NCBI GenBank assembly: GCA_017435505.1
Contig: JAFSEZ010000023.1
Coordinates: 43,565 to 107,564, forward strand
From: Akkermansia sp.
GTDB lineage: Bacteria; Verrucomicrobiota; Verrucomicrobiia; Verrucomicrobiales; Akkermansiaceae
DNA: 64,000 bases
Direction: 5' to 3'
The position numbers were made by a program, and so were the translations under genes. Below, piece by piece: positions 23,727 through 32,100 of this stretch; position 1 is the stretch's first letter, and each line of letters begins with the position of its first letter. The notes beneath the pieces are model-generated. The model did no database searches. It was given only the letters and a program-made list of their open reading frames with translations, and had not been told where the DNA came from.

Positions 23727-25256
23727 ATGGACGAAAACATCCAGGGAGGCAATCAACCCTTCGACCTTTCAGAGTTGACGGGATTTCAGTTTGGCCCGGC
23801 TTGGGCCAGAAAAGGAGCGGAAACAAGTGTGAAGATACCGGCAAGCTACACGCGCGAGCCCCGTGGCGAGCGCAAACCCGGCCGCAGGCAGGGAGGCGAG
23901 CGCCCGTTCAACCGCAACAACCGCGAACAGGGAGGCAAACCGTACATGCAGAAAGGGCGCGACCGTGATCGCCGCCGTGAGCAGCCGCAAAAAGAGCTGC
24001 CGCAACCTGCTGAGGGATACCGCGTGGAACTGCGCCCCTGCAACACGATACTGGAGGTTTTCACCAAGGAAATTCAAAAGCAAAAGCGCGCCCACTCCCT
24101 GTTGGATTTGGCTCGCGTAGTCATGGCCGCCAAAGACCGCTACGATTTGGTGTTCATGAAGCAAGAGGGCGGCAGCACGCTGATTCACTCCACCAAGGAG
24201 GATGGAGCTTGCTGGTTGACCGAGGCTGAGGCAGTGTCTTATCTGTGGGATGCCCCGTGGTTTGGCGAGTTCTACACCACCGAACAGGTGGAGACAGAGG
24301 CACCCAAGGGTACATTCACAGCTATTGCCACGTGCAGCATGGGCGGTGAGGTGATTGGGCCTGTGAACTGGCATGGCTACCAGGCCGCACTCATGAATTT
24401 GTACCGCAGCAAGTACGCCAATATGCCGCTGGATGCCTTCAAGAACCGCATCAGTCTGGATAAGAGCGAGGAAGCTGTGGCCGCGTGGTTGGAGGCAGCC
24501 AAGCACAAGACCGTGTGGAAGCCCACCCGCGAGGGCGCAGAGGAAGTGGTACTGGAAGATACCCGCGCCGTGGAGGCTGATTTCTTGGCCAATGGATACG
24601 CCAAGGTGTATGAGACCACGGACAAGGTGTTCATCAACGGAGCAACAGCTCGCAAGGTACTCTCCCCCGGATTGGCCGCCCACCAGGCCATTTTGGCAGA
24701 TAAGACCCGCCGCTCCCCGCAGATGCTCATCCCGAATCTTTGCCACGGGTTGGCTCGCCACCACATGCCCATTTACAAGTGGCAGGGCAAGCATTTCACC
24801 GGGCCCAGCCGCGTGCGCACGATTCCGGCCGACACGGTGCTGGCAGATCGCATGGTTTCTATCGTAGAATGGTGCAAGGCAAACTCCGGCAAAAAGGTGG
24901 AGGCTATGTTTGCCGAGCTTTCCGGTGTGCCGAGCGGCACAGCAGAGGCCACCGAGGCATACGCCCCCTACACCAATGATATGATTTGGCTGCTGGAACA
25001 AGGTTTCATCGTGGTGACGGCTGATAACTCTATCTGGTATCCCAAGGGTGAGTTGGCGCCCACCCCCGCCCCGGTGCAGCAAAGCCGCCCCCAAGGCAAG
25101 GGCAAGCGCAAGCCCGCAAAGAAGGGTGACAAGAAGCCGGCAGAGCCCAAGGCCGAGGCCACCCCTGCCCCCGCGCCCGAGGAACCCGCCCCTGCTGCGG
25201 AAGAAGCTCCCGCTGAACCGGAGGCCGTAGCAGCCTCCACCGAGGAGCAGTCCTGA
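23727..25256 (+). CDS. Conserved-looking cytosolic protein of unknown function with basic and Pro/Ala-rich ends
   Basis: Not recognised. Of 509 aa. Residues about 40-95 are a basic Arg/Gly/Asn/Gln-rich disordered stretch (RREQPQKEL nearby), like RNA-binding low-complexity tails. Residues about 95-435 look folded, with many aromatic residues and no signal peptide or membrane segment. The C-terminal 70 residues are Lys/Ala/Pro/Glu-rich and disordered. The codon pattern (strong third-position bias, open antisense frame) resembles well-expressed genes. It is monocistronic, with its own promoter and terminator. RNA or ribosome association is a guess from composition. Confidence 0.65.
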   Translation: MDENIQGGNQPFDLSELTGFQFGPAWARKGAETSVKIPASYTREPRGERKPGRRQGGERPFNRNNREQGGKPYMQKGRDRDRRREQPQKELPQPAEGYRVELRPCNTILEVFTKEIQKQKRAHSLLDLARVVMAAKDRYDLVFMKQEGGSTLIHSTKEDGACWLTEAEAVSYLWDAPWFGEFYTTEQVETEAPKGTFTAIATCSMGGEVIGPVNWHGYQAALMNLYRSKYANMPLDAFKNRISLDKSEEAVAAWLEAAKHKTVWKPTREGAEEVVLEDTRAVEADFLANGYAKVYETTDKVFINGATARKVLSPGLAAHQAILADKTRRSPQMLIPNLCHGLARHHMPIYKWQGKHFTGPSRVRTIPADTVLADRMVSIVEWCKANSGKKVEAMFAELSGVPSGTAEATEAYAPYTNDMIWLLEQGFIVVTADNSIWYPKGELAPTPAPVQQSRPQGKGKRKPAKKGDKKPAEPKAEATPAPAPEEPAPAAEEAPAEPEAVAASTEEQS

Positions 25257-25286
25257 TAAAGCCCCCACCGAGAAACAATGATTTTC

Positions 25287-25317
25287 AAACGGCAGCCCCA
25301 CCAAGGCTGCCGTTTTT
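25287..25317 (+). terminator. Intrinsic terminator
   Basis: AAACGGCAGCC and GGCTGCCGTTT form an 11-bp stem with a 7-base loop; the T-run continues to 25318. Confidence 0.9.
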
Positions 25318-25394
25318 TATGGGCTGCGGCCACCCATCATTTGCAAAATCTTGGGGCTGTGCGTGGCGCCCCGTGTCGAGGGCATACTTTAGCA

Positions 25395-25423
25395 TTGAAA
25401 AAGGGGGCTATATATGCTAGGCT
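25395..25423 (+). promoter_or_regulatory. Probable pheA promoter
   Basis: TTGAAA (25395-25400), 17-bp spacer, TAGGCT (25418-25423) with an extended TGC before it. The predicted leader is about 9 bases before ATG 25439. Confidence 0.35.
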
Positions 25424-25438
25424 GTGGGGCATAACGCT

Positions 25439-26503
25439 ATGGGATTGGACGAGCTGCGAAAAGAAATAGATAGCATTGATGCACAGATTGTGGAGTTGCT
25501 GAAGCAACGTGCGCGGTGTGTGCATGGTGTCGGCGAGATAAAAAAGGCCGACGGAGCGCCAACTTTTGTGCCGGAGAGAGAGACCGCGCTCATTGCTAAG
25601 CTGATGAAGCTCAACAATGGGGAACTGCCCGAAAAAAGCTTGCTGAGCATCTACCGCCAGATAGTGAGCTGTTCTTTCCTGTTGGAGGGGAACATGAAGA
25701 TAGGCTACTTGGGGCCGGAGGGTACTTGGAGCCACCAAGCGGCGTTATCGCGCTTCGGGGAGAGCGTAGAACTGTTTGCCTATCCATCTTTCCGCGAGGT
25801 GTTCACCGCAGTGGAACGCGGGCAAATCAACTATGGTGTCATCCCCATTGAAAACAGTACGGATGGCTCCGTGACCCAAGCCATGGATTTGCTGGGAAGC
25901 ACCAACCTGCGCATCTGCGCCCAAATGCACCAAAGTGTACAAAATTGCCTCATGGCATCCATCCCCCGCGAGGAAATTCGCACGATCTATTCCCACCCGC
26001 AGGTGCTGGGGCAATGCCGCCTCTGGCTGCAGCACAATTTCCCCCAGGCAGAGCAAGTGCCCACAGCATCCACCACGGCTGCAGCAAAGCTGGCACGTGA
26101 ACGAGCAGCCGAAGGAGCGGCGGCGTTGGGAAGCGAGCTAGCGGCCAAGCTCAACAACCTTCCCGTGCTGGAAACGCGCATCCAAGACAAAGCTACCAAC
26201 ACCACGCGTTTTGCCGTCATCGGCAACCAAAGCACCAAACCCTCTGCGTTGGATCGCACTACCATCTGTTTCGGTGTGCCGCATACACCGGGTAGCTTGG
26301 CAGATATTTTGATGATTCTCAAGAAGCACCATGTGAATATATACTGCATCGACTCCCGACCCACTCGCGATGTGGCATGGGAATATCTGTTCTACATTGA
26401 TGTAGAGGGGCATGAGAGCTGCGAACCTCTCAAGTCCTGCTTGGCCGAGCTGCATACCAAGTGTCCCATGTTCAAGGTGCTGGGCTCCTACCCCGAACAC
26501 TAA
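25439..26503 (+). CDS. pheA: Bifunctional chorismate mutase/prephenate dehydratase (P-protein)
   Basis: Converts chorismate to prephenate and then phenylpyruvate for phenylalanine. Of 354 aa, fitting the fused family. Chorismate mutase AroQ domain about 1-85 (LRKEIDSIDAQIVELL, ERE), prephenate dehydratase about 90-270 (IGYLGPEGTWSHQAA; IPIENSTDGSV; NTTRFAVIG), ACT domain about 272-354. The ACT effector motifs are slightly changed: PGSL instead of PGAL and DSRP instead of ESRP. The frame is open to GTG 25424; ATG 25439 begins the usual LRKEID segment and lies past the predicted transcription start. Followed 21 bases later by holB. Confidence 0.93.
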   Translation: MGLDELRKEIDSIDAQIVELLKQRARCVHGVGEIKKADGAPTFVPERETALIAKLMKLNNGELPEKSLLSIYRQIVSCSFLLEGNMKIGYLGPEGTWSHQAALSRFGESVELFAYPSFREVFTAVERGQINYGVIPIENSTDGSVTQAMDLLGSTNLRICAQMHQSVQNCLMASIPREEIRTIYSHPQVLGQCRLWLQHNFPQAEQVPTASTTAAAKLARERAAEGAAALGSELAAKLNNLPVLETRIQDKATNTTRFAVIGNQSTKPSALDRTTICFGVPHTPGSLADILMILKKHHVNIYCIDSRPTRDVAWEYLFYIDVEGHESCEPLKSCLAELHTKCPMFKVLGSYPEH

Positions 26504-26524
26504 CCCCCTGCTCTGTCTCCCTGC

Positions 26525-27502
26525 ATGGCTTTCACCCGCGACCAAGCTTGGAATCTACTGCAAAACGCCCGCCAAGGGGGGCGGCTGCCGCATGCCATCC
26601 TCCTCACCGGCACGCCGGCTGCGGGTACGCACGCCCTCGCGCTCGCATTGGCAAAAGAACTGAACGGAGCCGTGGCAGATGCGCCGGAAAACCTACGCCA
26701 CCCGATGTGTCGCGTTCTGCGCCCCGGCTCCAAGATACGCACCATCACCATTGACACAGTACGTAGTGTAGAGCCTTTCCTCACACTGAAAGCGGCAGAG
26801 GGCGATACCAAGCTGGTCATCCTGCTGGAGGCCGATCGCCTGATGGATGAAGCAGCCAACGCTTTCCTTAAAACGCTGGAGGAACCGCCACCGCAGACGC
26901 TTATCGTGCTCATCACGGAGCTGCCAAACCGTTTATTGCCCACCATCCTTTCACGCTGCGTGCGCTTGGATTTGCGCACCAAGGACACGAGTCTGCACCT
27001 GACTCCGGCTCAAAAATGTTTCCTGCCCTATGTGAAGGCAGCCTTGCCCAAGGTGGGAGAAGATGTGGCGGCGCTGGCTCTGCGCGCAGATTTTCAGAAT
27101 CTTCTCTCCAAGCGCAAGGATGCCATCTCCGAGCGCATAACGGCAGACCTCAAGGCAGAGGCCAAAGCCATCTCCGAAGGGACGGATGTGCGCGACTGGG
27201 AAGCCCGCCAGAAGGATGCTACTGTGGCCATGATTGAAACCGAGTATCTGAGCGAGCGCTCGCAAATGATAGAGCTGCTCTCACTCTGTTTGGGACAAGC
27301 GCTGCTGGTGGCCTCGCATGCGCCGGATGTGCGTGTGTTGGTGCCGGAAATCGAAGAATTGGCACACAAATGCAGCGTACATTCTCTGCTGCGCCGCATG
27401 CAAAGCGTGGATTTGCTGCGCAGTGATCTCAATTTTAACATCAACGAAGCTCTGGCTCTGGATTCCAGGCTTCTGGACATCATCGGCAATAACTCATTAT
27501 GA
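26525..27502 (+). CDS. holB: DNA polymerase III delta-prime-like clamp-loader subunit
   Basis: AAA+ clamp-loader subunit of 325 aa. Residues 1-200 match the delta' pattern: RLPHAILLTGTPAAG, a degenerate Walker A; then LVILLEADRLMDEAANAFLKTLEEPP, split as ILLEADRLMDEAANA and FLKTLEEPP; then the sensor/arginine-finger motif LSRCVRLDL. The Cys4 zinc module of typical delta' or tau is not evident. ATP binding is probably lost, as is common for delta'. The 3' end overlaps yicC by ATGA, so holB, yicC and gmk look co-transcribed. Confidence 0.85.
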   Translation: MAFTRDQAWNLLQNARQGGRLPHAILLTGTPAAGTHALALALAKELNGAVADAPENLRHPMCRVLRPGSKIRTITIDTVRSVEPFLTLKAAEGDTKLVILLEADRLMDEAANAFLKTLEEPPPQTLIVLITELPNRLLPTILSRCVRLDLRTKDTSLHLTPAQKCFLPYVKAALPKVGEDVAALALRADFQNLLSKRKDAISERITADLKAEAKAISEGTDVRDWEARQKDATVAMIETEYLSERSQMIELLSLCLGQALLVASHAPDVRVLVPEIEELAHKCSVHSLLRRMQSVDLLRSDLNFNINEALALDSRLLDIIGNNSL

Positions 27503-28374
27503 ACAGTATGACTGGATTCGGAGCCGGCACGGCTCCACTCAAAGGCTCTACCTTGCGCGTCGAAATCTCCGGCGTGAACCGCAAACAAACCGAAATCGCC
27601 ATTGCTATGCCTCGCGCCTGGAGCGAGCTTGAAACGCGCGTGCGCGACCTTGTGGCCGGGCTGGTTTCACGCGGTCGTATCAATGTATCCATCTCCCTGC
27701 AAGCCGGTAGCGACACCGGTGCCGGGCTCACCATCAACCAAGACAAGCTGGCCATGCTCAGAGCCCGCTTGGCAGAGGCAGAAGGTGCTTTGGGTCGCAG
27801 TATCGACACCTCGCTTGATTCGCTGATTCGCTTGGGTGTCATCTCCGAAGAAACGGAAGCAGACATCACCCCGGAGGAAGTATGGGGCGCAATAGAACCG
27901 GCTGTGCAACAGGCCATGCAAGCCTTCTTACTGCTGCGTGCCCAAGAGGGCGCCAACATGCGCCGCGATTTGCTCTCCCGCATAGCTGCACTGCACATAT
28001 ACCGCGAGCAAATCATTGAGCGAGCTGCCGGGGTGGCACAGCGCCACAAAGAAGTAATGCTGAAGCGATTGGAAGAGAGCGGGCTCCCCCTGCCGGCAGA
28101 TGATGAGCGCATCATCAAGGAAATTGCTCTCTTTGCAGATAAGTGTGATGTGAGCGAAGAAACGACACGATTGGCCTCACACTTAGAGCAATTTGCCAAC
28201 ATTTGCGACAAGCAGGAGGCCGTGGGGCGCACGCTCGACTTCATGTGCCAGGAAATTTTCCGCGAGCTCAACACCACCGGCTCCAAAGCAAATGATGCAG
28301 GCTTGGCTCAGATTGTCGTGGCAGCCAAGACTGAACTTGAGAAAATTCGCGAACAGGTTCAAAACGTAGAATAA
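27499..28374 (+). CDS. yicC: YicC family endoribonuclease-like protein
   Basis: A 291-aa protein with the family's N-terminal MNSMTGFGAG and C-terminal DUF1732 region (GRTLDFMCQEIFRELNTTGSKA..., here GRTLDFMCQE and NTTGSKAND). E. coli YicC is reported as an endoribonuclease affecting small RNA decay; the activity here is by homology only. The coupling to gmk, ten bases downstream, is the gene order found in many bacteria. Confidence 0.93.
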   Translation: MNSMTGFGAGTAPLKGSTLRVEISGVNRKQTEIAIAMPRAWSELETRVRDLVAGLVSRGRINVSISLQAGSDTGAGLTINQDKLAMLRARLAEAEGALGRSIDTSLDSLIRLGVISEETEADITPEEVWGAIEPAVQQAMQAFLLLRAQEGANMRRDLLSRIAALHIYREQIIERAAGVAQRHKEVMLKRLEESGLPLPADDERIIKEIALFADKCDVSEETTRLASHLEQFANICDKQEAVGRTLDFMCQEIFRELNTTGSKANDAGLAQIVVAAKTELEKIREQVQNVE

Positions 28375-28383
28375 CAACACGAT

Positions 28384-28965
28384 ATGATTGGAACATTGCT
28401 TATTGTATCCGGGCCATCCGGTTCCGGCAAAACAACGCTCTGCCGCCGCGCTGAGGCCGCAGGGCTCACATGCTACTCCATTTCCTGCACCACGCGCCCC
28501 CCGCGTCCCGGTGAACAGGATGGCATAGACTACCATTTCCTGACGCCGGAAACATTCGCCGCCAAAGTGCAAGCCGGAGAATTCCTGGAATACGCTACCG
28601 TACACGGCAACTCCTACGGTACACTCAAGGCAGATATCGAAAAGCTTTTGCTGGCAGGCAAAAACGTGGTGATGGATATTGATGTGCAAGGCGCTGCATC
28701 TATACGAGCCTGCACAGATGACATCATCCGCAAAGCATACGCAGATGTGTACATCCACGTTCCGGCGGCAGAGCTGGAAGCTCGTTTACGAGGTCGCCGG
28801 ACTGATGCAGAAGAAGTCATCCAACTGCGTTTGCACAACGCCGCCATGGAAGACGCCCGCAGGGGAGAATACCAGTTTGCCCTCGTATCAGCCGATAAAG
28901 AAAGCGACTACACCCGCTTTACCGCCCTGCTCTCCACTCTGGGCATGCGCACCTGCTTAGCCTAA
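28384..28965 (+). CDS. gmk: Guanylate kinase
   Basis: Phosphorylates GMP or dGMP with ATP in nucleotide synthesis. Of 193 aa, normal length. P-loop GPSGSGKTT at 10-18; the GMP-binding stretch TTRPPRPGEQDGIDYHF is present (split: TTRPPRPGE, DGIDYHF), as is the DIDVQGAASIR motif. A TAGAAT at 28367-28372 inside the yicC end could be a -10 giving a 5-base leader, but no convincing -35 accompanies it. Confidence 0.95.
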   Translation: MIGTLLIVSGPSGSGKTTLCRRAEAAGLTCYSISCTTRPPRPGEQDGIDYHFLTPETFAAKVQAGEFLEYATVHGNSYGTLKADIEKLLLAGKNVVMDIDVQGAASIRACTDDIIRKAYADVYIHVPAAELEARLRGRRTDAEEVIQLRLHNAAMEDARRGEYQFALVSADKESDYTRFTALLSTLGMRTCLA

Positions 28966-29006
28966 TTTGGCATAACACACACATATCACCTTACTCACAT
29001 CTCACC

Positions 29007-29807
29007 ATGAACAAATATACACAATTATTATTCTGTGCAGCCACCGCTCTGAGCTGCACCCTCTTGGATAGCTGCCGCACAGTACCCATCACGGGGCGCA
29101 CGCAGTTTATCATGAGCTCCGCCAGCGAAGAAAATGCCCTTGGTCTGCAAGCTTTTACCCAAGAAAGACAACAACATGGGCAATCCACCAACGCCACTTA
29201 CAATGCAGTGCTCAAGCGTTGCGCATCTGCCCTTATCGCTGTGGCAGATGAGGACAGCTTCGACTGGCAGGTTTCTGTGCTGAACTCCAAGGAGCAAAAC
29301 GCATTCTGCGCACCGGGTGGCAAAATCGGCGTGTATAGCGGCATCATGGATTTGATGAACAACGAAGCAGAGCTGGCGTTTGTGGTGGCACACGAAATCG
29401 GGCACGCCATTGCCCGCCACTATGGAGAACGCACGGCGTGGAATTCCGTGGTGCAAGCCGGAGGCGAAGTATTGAAGAACATTGACCCCAATTCCACGGC
29501 GAGCGCACTGTACGGGCCGGCCGCACAATTGGGCATCACCCTCCCGTTCAGCCGGCGAAATGAATATGAGGCAGATGAAATCGGCATGATTCTCATGGCC
29601 CGCGCAGGCTACAATCCCAACGCAGCCATTGAATTCTGGTCCCGATTCTCCGGCGGCAACGCATCTTCGGGCAGCATGCTCTCCGGCTTGATGCGCACCC
29701 ACCCCAAAGATGCAGACCGCATCAATGCCATGAAAGAAATCCTGCCGCGAGCCCAAGAGGAATACGCCAAGGCTGCCACCAAACGCGGATACGGTTCCTC
29801 TTTCTAA
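29007..29807 (+). CDS. M48 family metalloprotease lipoprotein (LoiP/BepA-like)
   Basis: Envelope zinc protease of 266 aa. Lipoprotein-type leader with the acylated Cys at 23 (LLDSC). HExxH at 129-133 (HEIGH) with the third ligand in NEYEADEIG near 185. A conserved NAFCAPGGKIGVYSG segment precedes it. Members of this group act in outer-membrane protein quality control; the target is unknown here. No Shine-Dalgarno. A strong terminator follows. Confidence 0.92.
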   Translation: MNKYTQLLFCAATALSCTLLDSCRTVPITGRTQFIMSSASEENALGLQAFTQERQQHGQSTNATYNAVLKRCASALIAVADEDSFDWQVSVLNSKEQNAFCAPGGKIGVYSGIMDLMNNEAELAFVVAHEIGHAIARHYGERTAWNSVVQAGGEVLKNIDPNSTASALYGPAAQLGITLPFSRRNEYEADEIGMILMARAGYNPNAAIEFWSRFSGGNASSGSMLSGLMRTHPKDADRINAMKEILPRAQEEYAKAATKRGYGSSF

Positions 29808-29829
29808 ACAGCTTTACAGGCTTTTTACC

Positions 29830-29863
29830 AAAGGTGGGGGCGTTGGGGCTCCCCACCTTTTTT
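29830..29863 (+). terminator. Intrinsic terminator after the M48 gene
   Basis: AAAGGTGGGG pairs perfectly with CCCCACCTTT, then a T-run to 29863. Nothing else is seen in 29864-29971. Confidence 0.9.
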
Positions 29864-29971
29864 GTGAACAAATGACACCGCAAAGCGTGCGAAGGAGCAC
29901 TTACCCATCTATAGCTCACGGAGCCTTCGACAAATCCTGATTGATCTGCCGGATTGCTCAGCGCTTCCCTT

Positions 29972-30802
29972 TCACAAAAAATGGCGTTCGGCCCAGGCAT
30001 GGAGAGCTTGCAGCACCCCGGTTTCGGGAGAAACATAACCGCCATGAGAGCGTAGCCACGCGCAAACTTCCGGATGCGCCGTAGCCGGAGCGGCGCAAAA
30101 TGCTGCGGGTAAAGCTTGAAAGGCGTGCAAATCGTTGTGACCATCTCCCATGATTGCAACGTGTGAAACAGGTACGCTCCAACGCTGTGCCACGTGCAGG
30201 AGCGTGGTTCCCTTGTTGAATCGGGCATCGGCAAAACGCAGATAGCGACCGGCGCGCTGCATGGCAACACCGCCATCCACGGCAGCCAGGCGATTCATAT
30301 CGGGTGCCATGGCATCCATCGTTGCGGCATCTACCGCTTCGATGGAGAGCGGGTCATCTGCTGCGTATTCCCATTGCCACTCCGGGTGCTGACGTGCCAG
30401 TTGGAGCATCATTTGCTGCAATACGGGAGCAAAGCGAGCGCGGACGGCCGCATTTATGGCCGCGCATTCCGCATTGTGTGCAGTATCCGGCACCAAACGC
30501 CCCGCAGCATCTGCCATGTAAATATAGCGTTCACAAGTGCATATAAAATCCGGCAAGAAGGGAGCACATGGTCTCAAGTCTTGCATGAGATAAGGCAAAC
30601 TGCGCCCCGTGTTGATGCCCCAGCGCACCCCATGTGCACGCCAATGCTGCATCATAACGAAAAATGCAGACGGTATGCAGCGAGTTTCCTCGCACAGCAA
30701 AGTACCATCGAAATCCAGTGAAATCAGGTATCGGCACGCGCCATCAAAAGGAGCCGCTAGGCCGGGCGGCGTGCGCAATTCTTCAATCGCACAGTTCATC
30801 AT
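29972..30802 (-). CDS. HAD-superfamily (Cof/type IIB) hydrolase
   Basis: A 276-aa phosphatase-like protein. Motif I is LDFDGTLL near residue 30 (nucleophile Asp), motif II NTGRS, and motif IV GDGHNDL near 225. The cap position fits type IIB sugar phosphatases. The substrate cannot be told. It overlaps the OmpA-like gene by four bases and is the last gene of a three-gene minus-strand operon. Confidence 0.85.
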   Translation of the reverse strand: MMNCAIEELRTPPGLAAPFDGACRYLISLDFDGTLLCEETRCIPSAFFVMMQHWRAHGVRWGINTGRSLPYLMQDLRPCAPFLPDFICTCERYIYMADAAGRLVPDTAHNAECAAINAAVRARFAPVLQQMMLQLARQHPEWQWEYAADDPLSIEAVDAATMDAMAPDMNRLAAVDGGVAMQRAGRYLRFADARFNKGTTLLHVAQRWSVPVSHVAIMGDGHNDLHAFQALPAAFCAAPATAHPEVCAWLRSHGGYVSPETGVLQALHAWAERHFL

Positions 30803-32091
30803 CTTTTACCTTTGCCCGTGGCTTTGCGCAGGCGGCTACGAATGGAAGCGTCAGGTTTCTTGCCATCCTGCGGGGCAGCAGGAGCCGATGCCGACTCTGC
30901 CGGGGCGGGCTTTGCCGTAAAGGAAACAAATGTCTGCGGCACTCGAATACCGGAAGCCAGCTGCACCGATACGGGGGTAACCAAATCCACCTTGTAGGTA
31001 TGGGGGGCGCACCCTTGCGGCAGCTTTTCATCCTTTTTGCGCATGTGAATTTCCACGCGTCGGTTGAGTGCCTGCTGCTCGCGGGTTCCCTTGGTGCTGA
31101 CGAAGGGGGTCATATTGCCACAGGCTCGGATATGCACATTTTCAACGGGCACCCCATTGCCACGCAGCCATTCACGCACGGCAGCCGCACGCTGCATGGA
31201 GAGCAAGGCATTGTAATCAGCCGAGCCGAAACTATCCGTGTGACCTTCGATGATAAAGTGTGTCTGCGGGTTCTTTTGAATAAGAGCCGCAAGCTGCAAC
31301 ATGGGTATGCGGGCAGAATTCTTGAGACGACTCTCGTTAAACGCAAACAACACATCTGTACCCAAGCGCGCAACACCGGATTTTGCACCCGGATTGCTCA
31401 CCCCCATCAGCTCTGCCAAGCTGCGCGTATCTCCGGGGAGTTTGGAGTTGGCCTCCTTGGCTTGGCGGCGCAGTTCCTCATCCATCAGGCGAGAGGCATC
31501 TTGAATATCCTCCGGCTGTGCTGTGGCATTGGCCACCACCACATTGCTATTGACAGGAGTTGGCTCCGGCACGGCAAGAGCCTCCTCCGGCATGGCAGCC
31601 GGGGCAAGTTCATCCAAATTGAGCTCGCCGGGCTTCATGTCCGAAATGGGAGTGGTTTCTTCGGGCGTATTAATGGGCTCAGGTACTGTGAGGTTCGTTT
31701 CTCCGGGAGCCATCGTCAGGTCTTCCACCTCAATATCCAGAATATCAATTTCTGTGGGTTCCTGCTCAATTTGCTCGATTTCTTCGGGTGCGTCTACGGG
31801 AGATTCAACATCTTCTGCCTCTGCATATTCCTCCTCCGGTTTCTCCTTGACAAACACACGAATAATCTCATCCTGCACACGTTCCTGTGGGTCCAACACC
31901 GTTGCAAAGGGCATCAGGATAATGGACGGAGCATACAGGAAAACGGCCACATGCAGCACAATGGCAGCACACCCCGCCCCCAACGCCAGTGGCAACATAT
32001 CTCGTTGCCGAGTCAGTTCATAGCCTTTGCGGCGGCGATTCTGGTGTCTCTCCGGCACGGCGACTGTTTTGCTGTGATGCGATACTGCCAT
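30799..32091 (-). CDS. OmpA-domain protein with TonB-like membrane anchor and acidic linker
   Basis: A 430-aa protein. A basic cytosolic N-terminus of about 32 residues, one membrane segment at about 33-58, then about 180 residues of Glu/Pro/Thr-rich linker, and an OmpA-like peptidoglycan-binding domain at about 250-365 (ALLSMQRAAAVREWL; EGHTDSFGS; NRRVEIHMRK). The layout is anchored in the inner membrane and reaches peptidoglycan, unlike outer-membrane OmpA. A basic tail follows. It begins nine bases after the alpha/beta-hydrolase stop. Confidence 0.85.
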   Translation of the reverse strand: MAVSHHSKTVAVPERHQNRRRKGYELTRQRDMLPLALGAGCAAIVLHVAVFLYAPSIILMPFATVLDPQERVQDEIIRVFVKEKPEEEYAEAEDVESPVDAPEEIEQIEQEPTEIDILDIEVEDLTMAPGETNLTVPEPINTPEETTPISDMKPGELNLDELAPAAMPEEALAVPEPTPVNSNVVVANATAQPEDIQDASRLMDEELRRQAKEANSKLPGDTRSLAELMGVSNPGAKSGVARLGTDVLFAFNESRLKNSARIPMLQLAALIQKNPQTHFIIEGHTDSFGSADYNALLSMQRAAAVREWLRGNGVPVENVHIRACGNMTPFVSTKGTREQQALNRRVEIHMRKKDEKLPQGCAPHTYKVDLVTPVSVQLASGIRVPQTFVSFTAKPAPAESASAPAAPQDGKKPDASIRSRLRKATGKGKR

Positions 32092-32100
32092 AACGCGTGC

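Noticed and set aside
23769..25304. 511-codon open frame antisense to the 509-aa gene
   Set aside because: It extends through the terminator hairpin of the plus-strand gene, has no promoter or domain, and mirrors the plus-strand codon bias.
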